The position numbers were made by a program, and so were the translations under genes. This document shows, in pieces, positions 57,380-64,000 of a DNA stretch of 64,000 bases (the stretch's first letter is position 1; each line of letters begins with the position of its first letter). Source of the stretch: Telopea speciosissima (lineage: Eukaryota > Streptophyta > Magnoliopsida > Proteales > Proteaceae); NCBI RefSeq assembly GCF_018873765.1, contig NC_057922.1, positions 66,984,755 to 67,048,754 of the forward strand. Reading direction: 5' to 3'. Under the pieces are notes generated by a model. The model was not told the DNA's origin. It ran no database searches and saw only the letters and a list, made by a program, of their open reading frames with translations.

Positions 57380-57790
57380 TGTAAACGATAAGAATCCATC
57401 CAATTCATCCTTATCTCCAACAACCAAGATATCAGAGTCCAACTATGCCGTTACATGTGATAATAGATCAAGCACTACCAAGGATACTTCGGATCTTATC
57501 TCCAACTCAACACCTTAATCTACAACAGTGTATGAGTCATCGTCTAACTCTCCAAGGCTCAAGGATCATACTGAGAAGTGTTCTAGATCAACACTAACAC
57601 CTTGTACTTATCTTTGTAGATCCAAAACTACTAATCCTCTACATCTATATAATGAGAGGGTTAGTAAAGAGTTAAAGCAATGAAAACAAATCAGTTGTGT
57701 GGACGTAGGTTTTGATAAACCGAACCACGTTAAAACCCTTGTGTCATCTTCTTCTTCCTTATCTTCTATCCTCCTCTCTTAACTTCAACA
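57380..57790 (+). repeat. copia-2 3' LTR
   Basis: 411 bp, starts TGTAAACG. Thirteen of the 14 differences from the 5' LTR that I counted are transitions. Confidence 0.95.
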
Positions 57791-58016
57791 AGATCAGAAA
57801 TAAAATTCTCCACAAATATGCAATGTGTCCTGATAATGTCAAAAAGTAGGCATCCTACATATACTTGAGAGATTCCTCTTATTTCTCCCCCTAGTTTTGT
57901 TATTCTTGGATCCACCCTTTTTTGGTTGGTTATATTTTGTCCCATTCCTTTTGTTTTCTTGCATCACTCTCTTTAGTTAATTGTATGTTTACCCCCTAGT
58001 TTTAATTGTTTCCCTT
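57791..58016 (+). mobile_element. LINE remnant, right part after copia-2
   Basis: SEIKFSTNMQCVLIMSKSR continues the reading of 49926-50930 across the copia insertion. The 3' end is not sharply defined; a MITE begins at about 58018. Confidence 0.55.
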
Positions 58017-58017
58017 G

Positions 58018-58354
58018 GGCCCCGTTTGTTTGATGGGAAGAATGGGGTGGGACTGTGGGAATGCTATGAGATTGGATCCCACATTGTAGTGGGGTAATAG
58101 GGATGGAATTTTTATTTTTTCCATGAGCAGTAACCAAAGTCCTTTGTTTTTTGTGGGACTTTTGATAGTATAAGGGTGAGATTTTCAAGTGCTACATCAA
58201 CAAGCAAAGCATTTAATACTATTCCCTAAGCTTTTGTAAGTTCACCACCCCTAGTTAAACAAACAAGATTAGAGTGGGATTTTGAAGTACCACATCAACA
58301 CTTTCCCATCCCAATTCTCCCACCCACCTAAGTCCCCGTAAAATAAATGGGGCC
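58018..58354. mobile_element. MITE with GGCCCCRTTTRTTT ends
   Basis: GGCCCCGTTTGTTT (58018-58031) and AAATAAATGGGGCC (58341-58354) are terminal inverted repeats of 14 bp with two differences. TTG directly flanks both ends and may be a 3-bp duplication. The interior has paired segments (GTGGGACTTTTGAT and GTGGGATTTTGAAG; CTACATCAACA and CCACATCAACA). No coding content. Confidence 0.7.
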
Positions 58355-58710
58355 TTGTAATTTTGTGTTTTTGCATATCTTTCTAGGGGTTTTACCCCTA
58401 GGTAGTCCTTGTGGCTTTTGACAAGCCGCTTAGCCGCTTGTCTGTCATTTTTCTTTTCTTTTCTTTAATGTACTTTCTATTCATGGGAAAAATAACTTTT
58501 GAGTCAAATGGGGGCCTTTAGTCTTTTCCACTCCTATAATCAAGGAGGTAAGGGTGTCAAAACCTAAATCGAACCGGTAAAACCAGCCCGGCCCGATCCG
58601 TTTGAGCCTGATCCAACCCAAACTAAGGCCTTATCTGTTCAATTTCGGTTTACGGGTTAGAGCATACTTCGGTTTCGGCTTAGTCCGATCTAAATCGATG
58701 GGCCACCGAT

Positions 58711-58975
58711 TATCAGTCATAACAGCTTTCCATCTTGGCACTTACCATCTTGGCTCTTACTATCATTACATGCAATCCTATCTTACCATTAGCTAGCTTT
58801 CTATAATTGTATGCAATCTCTCTCAATCCGAATATTCTTTCAATCACATCTCTCTCTATATGGTAAAGGTGATTGAGTTTCCAATCTTGTGGATTCCTCT
58901 CACCTCTCCTATATATATGTAAACACTTATAATCTTCAAAGGTTAAGGCAATAATATCCAATCTTCAATCCAATA
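58711..58975 (+). repeat. copia-3 5' LTR
   Basis: 265 bp, TATCAG..CCAATA, followed by the primer-binding site TGGTATCA. Confidence 0.93.
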
Positions 58976-61900
58976 TGGTATCATTAGCAATTAAGCTCCA
59001 AAGAGCATTTTCGATCCTCCCTCCCTCCCCAACGATTTTCCTTTGGCCATGACTTCTCCTCCCTCATCTCCATCTCACAAGGCCTCCCTTAGTCAAATCC
59101 TCACTCATAAGTTAACTCCCAAAAACTATGTTTATTGGAAGACTCAAATAGTTCCTTACCTCAAAGGCCAACGATTCTATGGCCATGTTGATAGCTCTAA
59201 TCCATGTCCTTTTTATGCAACCAAAGTTGATGCCTGGCACGAAAAGGATGCCCCTATCATGAGCATTATTATCTCCTCCCTCTCCGATGATGCAATGCCT
59301 CTCGCCGTTGGGCGTGACACAAGTAAAGAAATATGGGATGCCCTTCATGCAGCCTTCAGTTCTACCTCTACCACACGCATCCTCTCCCTTAATGTGGCCC
59401 TCCAGAATCTAGTACAGAAACCCAAGGAGACCATTACACAGTTTCTCCATCGGGCCAAGGCCCTCTCTGATGAGCTCAGTGCTGCAGGAAAACCCCTCCC
59501 CACGGAGGATTCGAACATACATATATTTCGTGCTCTTTGTCCTAAGTTTGAATCTGTGGTCTCTGCTGCAATGGATCGCAGGGAACCAATCTCCTACACT
59601 GAACTTCATGGGTTGCTTCTCAGCCGTGAGTACCTCATTGCATCTCGCCAGGCCGTGTCCGATCCGACTGTCGATGCTGCTGCCAACATTGCTCAACCAT
59701 CTCGCAGCCCTCCCTCTCACCCTTACGGCCGTGGCTCTTCCACTGGTCGTGGTCGTGGTAGGGGAGGCCGTGGTGCTCCTACTGGCCCTAGTGGATTTGG
59801 GCATTCTAATGCATATGCCCATAGTCCTTGTACAATCTATGGATGGACCAATCATCAAGCCCCGATGTGCTATTATCGTAATAAACCACCTGGTCAACCC
59901 ACTCCACCTGCTTTTCCCCCTACCCATTAGTCCTATACCCAACCTTCAGCCCATCTAATTGCAAATCAACCACCATTGCTGCCCACTCCACCTATACAAT
60001 ACCCTCCCCAACCACATCAGCCTCAACCGAACCACCCTCCTTACCACCAACCCCCACCACCACCTACCCCAACCGGCCTTCACCATTGGCTTCCCGATAC
60101 TGGTGCTACACATCATGCAACCCCAGATCTGCAATCTCTGTCCTCTTATGCTCCATATGGTAAGAACAGTCTTATGGTTAGTGATGGTAATTATGTCCCT
60201 ATCTCACATGTGGGGTCCTCTTCTCTCCCTTCCCCGTCTCGTTCTTTGGTTCTTTCTAATATTTTGCATGTTCCATCTCTCACAACTTCTTTGCTTTCTG
60301 TCAATAAATTTGCTTCTGACAATAATGTGTTTTTTGAATTTCATGCCTCTTATTTTCATGTGAAGGATTCAACGTCCAATCAAATTCTGCTTATGGGACC
60401 TAGTCACAATGGTCTCTACTACTTGCCGTCGATCCACCCATCTTCTCCATCAATCCATCTTGCACATCTTGCTTCTTATGATCGTTGGCATCAACGGCTT
60501 GGCCATCCCAATGATCGTTCTCTTCAACTCATGCTTCGTGACATTAAGCTTCCTTCATCGCCTCAATTGTGCTCCGCCTGCCAGATTGGCAAATCTTGCC
60601 GTTTGAGTCTTCGTGAAACCAATAATCGTAGCAGTTTTTCTCTTAATTTGATATTTAGTGACATTTGGGGACCAACCCCTACCATTTCTTCTCTTGGACA
60701 TCGCTATTTTATTATTTTTGTGGATGATTTTACTAAGTTTATTTGGTTTTATCCGTTAAAAGTTAAATCTAATGCGTTTACCACTTTCAAGCAATTTCAA
60801 GCCCTTGTTGAGCGGCAATTTTCGAGAAAAATAAAAAATGTCCAAACTGATTGGGGAGGGGAGTACCGCTCCCTCACCTCCTATTTTGCCTCTCTTGGCA
60901 TCCATCATCGTATATCATGCCCTCATACTCATGAACAACAGGGCATTGTCGAAAGGTGCAACCGCCATATTGCTGAAACTGGGCTCACTCTCTTGGCCCA
61001 AGGTTCGGTCCCATAGGCTTATTGGGATTATGCCTTTGAAACGGCAGTGTACCTCATTAATCGGATGCCTTCTCCTACCATTGGAAATGTTTCCCCTTTT
61101 CAATTAGTCTCAAAACATATACCTGATTACAATTTTCTTAAGGTTTTTGGGTGTCTCTGCTTCCCATTTCTTCGACCCTACAACAGTCATAAAATGGATC
61201 CAAGGTCTGCTCCTTGTGTCTTCCTAGGGTGTAGTTACCATCACCATGGTTACCGTTGTATGCATATTGAGTCTGGGCAAATTTACATCGCTCGCCATGT
61301 CAGGTTTGATGAATCACATTTTCCTTTTCGAGAAGCAGCCAGCACACCATCCCCCTCCCCATCTTCACCCTCATCTTGGGTTTCCCTTCCCCTCACCATT
61401 TTTCCAAACCAACCCCCTCCCACTCCCCTACCACCACCCATCACACCATTACCACCTCCTACCCCTCCCCTACCATCCAACGTGGCCTCCCCATCTCCCT
61501 CACCTAGCCCGTCCTCATCACCAACTTCAACCCCTCCAACCACCCCCCCACGCCATACACACCTTCTAAGTGACATTTATAATGACCCCTCCACTGCCTT
61601 ACACACCCTTATTCCCCCAAACCCAGCCTCACCACCTCCCCTTAATGAGCATGAGTGGAGATTGGCCATGTCTGAAGAGTTTACGGCCGTATTACGGAAT
61701 GACACTTGGTCTTTAGTCCCACCTCCTACTAATGTCAATGTGATTAGTTGTAAATGGGTGTACAGGATCAAGCGGAAGGTGGATGGCACGATTGAGCGGT
61801 ATAAGGCCCAACTTGTTGCTAAGGGGTTTCACCAGCAGCACAGCCTCAATTATGATGAAACCTTTAGCCCAATTATAAAGCCCACAATAATTCGGACCGT

Positions 61901-63162
61901 TCTCACAATGGCTATTTCCAATGGTTAGGCCGTTAGTCAACTAGATGTTCAAAATGCCTTTCTACATGGCATTCTTAATGAAGAAGCCTATATGACACAG
62001 CCCCAGGGTTTTGAAGATTCCAATCGGCCTCACCATGTCTGCAAGTTGCACAAGTCTTTATATGGGCTTAAGCAGGCCCCCCGGGCTTGATTCAGCTGTC
62101 TTTCTCAGTTTTTAATTGGGACTGGTTTTCGAGCATCCCACATTGATCCATCTTTGTTCATATACAGACAGAGCCACATGGTAACTTATGTCTTGGTTTA
62201 TGTAGATGGCATACTGGTTACAGGGAACTAGCCTACGCAAATCACTGCTCTACTCCAACAGCTTGCTTCGGAGTTCTCCATCAAGGACCTTGGTCGTTTG
62301 AATTTCTTTCTGGGTATTGAGGCCACATATCAGCTAGATGGGGTTATTCTGTCTCAAACCCGTTACATTACCGATCTCTTACAGCGAGCTGGCATGGCTG
62401 ACTACAAACCAGTTCTCACACCGATGGCCACCACCGATAAAGCCTCCTCTACAGGGGGTGTCGCACACTCAGATCCGACTCAATACAGGTCTATCATTGG
62501 CGCACTTCAGTATATTACCCTAACCCGTCCTGATGTAGCCTTCTCAATGAACCGGGTGTGCCAGTTCATGCACAACCCAACTGAAGACCATTGGTCCATG
62601 GTGCAAAGGATTCTACGCTATCTCAAGCATACTATTAAATATGGCCTTCGCATCACAAAATCCTCTTCTCAAGATCTTCAGGCGTTCATTGATGCTGATT
62701 GGGCCGGTGACGTTGATGATAAAAAATCTACAAGTAGATATGCAATCTATATGGGCCCGAATCTGATCTCTTGGGCCTCAAAGAAACAGAAGACAGTTGC
62801 CCGATCATCCACTGAATCAGAATATAAAGCACTTGCTGATGCCTGTGCCGAGCTGACTTGGCTCCAGTCTCTATTTGGCGAACTCGGTCTGTCCACGACC
62901 CAGGCCCCGGTGTTATGGTGCAACAACATTAGAGCCACTTATCTCTCCGCCAATCCGGTCTTTCATGCCCGCACCAAGCACATAGAGATCGACTTCCATT
63001 TTGTGCGTGATAAAGTTGCCAAAAAGGAACTCCAGGTCCGATTTATTTCCACAAAAGATCAGATTGCGGACATTATGACTAAAGGGCTCGGTACGACACG
63101 TTTTTCTTTCCTTCGGGACAAGCTGAAGATTAGATCTCTCAAATCTTCATCTTGAGGGGGTG

Positions 63163-63427
63163 TATCAGTCATAATAGCTTTCCATCTTGGCACTTACCAT
63201 CTTGGCTCTTACCATCATTACATGCAATCCTATCTTACCATTAGCTAGCTTTCTATAATTGTATGCAATCTCTCTCCATCCCAATATTCTTTCAATCACA
63301 TCTCTCTCTATATGGTAAAGGTGATTGAGTTTCCAATCTTGTAGATTCCTCTCACCTCTCCTATATATATGTACACACTTGTAATCTTCAAAGGTTAAGG
63401 CAATAATATCCAATCTTCAATCCAATA
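63163..63427 (+). repeat. copia-3 3' LTR
   Basis: 265 bp. The bases TG directly before it are not part of the repeat, because the 5' copy lacks them and the CCGAT duplication abuts TATCAG there. Confidence 0.93.
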
Positions 63428-63667
63428 CCGATTGACCCACCCGATAGGACCAAACCCGAATTGAACAGAATACTAAAACCAACCCCAAACCCTAAAAGCT
63501 CTACCAAATCCCTACCCTAAACCAGCCTATACCTAAACTACAAACCGAATCGAACCTGAGTCCAACCCGAACCGAAACCAAAAAATCCTTATTGGTTCGG
63601 TTTCGATTTCACTGAAACCCACACTGAAACTGAAAAACGGAACCAAACTAGCCGATTGACACCCATA

Positions 63668-64000
63668 GAAGGAGGGCACGACCCTGCACACAAGGAACTT
63701 TTGCCGGTAAAATAACAATTTCTTACTCCACACCATTTTCTTGACAACATTTTCACCAAGTGACTAATCATGCATGTCTGAATATTGGCATAATTTGAAA
63801 GCCATAAACTTGTGAATTATGTTACAAACTTTAGCTTCAAGCACCAGGAATGCTGATGACTTAGGAGTAGTGATAAGAAATCTCGAATCATGATATAATC
63901 GATGTGATATATAGGAAGGAATATAAAAAATTAAAATATGAATGTGAAATGGGTAGAATAGATATATTGGACATGGATACTTAAATTGAAGGAAGGAGAT
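63668..64000. other. AT-rich intergenic end of the window
   Basis: Starts with the right target duplication of the hAT-like element. No gene or repeat is recognised in the rest. Confidence 0.55.

Larger units (their letters stand above)
50931..57790 (+). mobile_element. Ty1/copia LTR retrotransposon (copia-2), fossil copy with nested MULE-like element
   Basis: LTRs of 411 bp (50931-51341 and 57380-57790) with the 5-bp target duplication AGATC at 50926-50930 and 57791-57795. TGGTATCA follows the 5' LTR and GAGGGGG precedes the 3' LTR. Parts in copia order: gag at about 51.35-52.3 kb with knuckle CQICNRVGHKALDC, protease near 52.37 kb (FPDSGATNHIT), GAG-pre-integrase near 52.8 kb, integrase at about 54.63-55.3 kb, a Pro/Ser-rich linker, reverse transcriptase at about 55.8-56.8 kb with YVDD, and RNase H to about 57.3 kb. 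It is clearly broken, with about half a dozen or more interruptions plus the insertion at 52950-54634. LTRs differ at 14 of 411 positions by my count, so it is older than copia-1. Confidence 0.95.
58711..63427 (+). mobile_element. Ty1/copia LTR retrotransposon (copia-3), fossil copy with TA..TA ends
   Basis: LTRs of 265 bp (58711-58975 and 63163-63427) start TATCAGTC and end CCAATA. The 5-bp target duplication CCGAT lies at 58706-58710 and 63428-63432, which fixes the non-canonical TA..TA ends. TGGTATCA follows the 5' LTR; TTGAGGGGGTG precedes the 3' LTR. Parts: gag at about 59.04-59.9 kb, protease near 60.1 kb (LPDTGATHHAT), GAG-pre-integrase near 60.5 kb, integrase at about 60.6-61.3 kb, Pro-rich linker at about 61.35-61.6 kb, reverse transcriptase at about 61.65-62.5 kb, RNase H at about 62.7-63.1 kb. 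All parts are present but broken by several (about five) interruptions. LTRs differ at 7 of 265 positions by my count. Confidence 0.94.
58549..63667. mobile_element. hAT-like non-autonomous element split by copia-3
   Basis: Ends TAAGGGTGTCAA and TTGACACCCATA are inverted repeats. They are flanked by CAAGGAGG (58541-58548) and GAAGGAGG (63668-63675), an 8-bp duplication with one mismatch. Without the copia element it is about 400 bp, made of degenerate AACCGAACC / GGTTTCGGTT words. It belongs with 23952-24714 and 36224-37878. Confidence 0.82.

Noticed and set aside
1-64000. CRISPR arrays, operons, rRNA or tRNA genes
   Set aside because: None is seen; the window is plant nuclear DNA, and no cloverleaf-type or rRNA sequence was recognised by eye.

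Overview
This is nuclear DNA of a flowering plant, most likely a eudicot. The signs are spliced genes with GT..AG introns, pectin methylesterases of the plant pro-PMEI/PME type, plant Ty1/copia and Ty3/gypsy elements, MULE and hAT-like DNA transposons, L1-type LINE remains and AT-rich intergenic sequence. I cannot name the species. There are no bacterial features.

The host genes that can be fully supported form a cluster of four pectinesterase/pectinesterase-inhibitor genes at about 18.1-43.6 kb: PME-A (18140-20444, +), PME-B (26176-28480, +), PME-C (29762-32851, -) and PME-D (41172-43582, -). Each splices to one open frame (578, 587, 620 and 552 aa) and keeps the catalytic Gln, Asp, Asp and Arg. 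A and B are a tandem duplicate pair. C and D belong to other PME subtypes, and D resembles Arabidopsis PME32. All four share one phase-1 intron; C and D each have one further intron at a different place. The products should be secretory-pathway proenzymes that remove methyl esters from homogalacturonan in the cell wall after the inhibitor-like prodomain is cut off. Other host material is fragmentary: a broken piece of the RAD51 paralog XRCC3 (10.24-10.59 kb), an unassigned AT-rich piece (38.28-38.84 kb) and a possible pair of mini-exons (40.68-40.88 kb).

The left arm (1-9 kb) holds a 276-bp hAT-like MITE and a full-length 7.8-kb Mutator-like element (1162-8936) with long terminal inverted repeats and an exact 9-bp target duplication. 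It carries a decayed mudrA-type transposase and, convergent to it, a small open GRF zinc-finger frame. From 9.6 to 12 kb lie a MULE-type end, a foldback element, the XRCC3 fragment and two LINE tails. A young Ty1/copia element follows (12389-17209).

The gaps between PME genes are filled with MITEs, hairpins and LINE remains. A decayed Ty3/gypsy element (34066-38070) has a hAT-like element inside one of its LTRs, and the window also holds the matching unfilled site in the other LTR. The right arm (44-64 kb) contains LINE tails with target duplications, then a three-level nest (LINE, then copia 50931-57790, then a long-TIR MULE-like element 52950-54634) and a two-level nest (hAT-like element 58549-63667 containing copia 58711-63427, whose ends are non-canonical TA..TA).

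I found no clearly new biological system. The most interesting items are a hAT-like family with 8-bp duplications and low-complexity interiors (four copies), the two-gene MULE with its convergent GRF-finger frame, the TA..TA copia, and the four-gene PME cluster.
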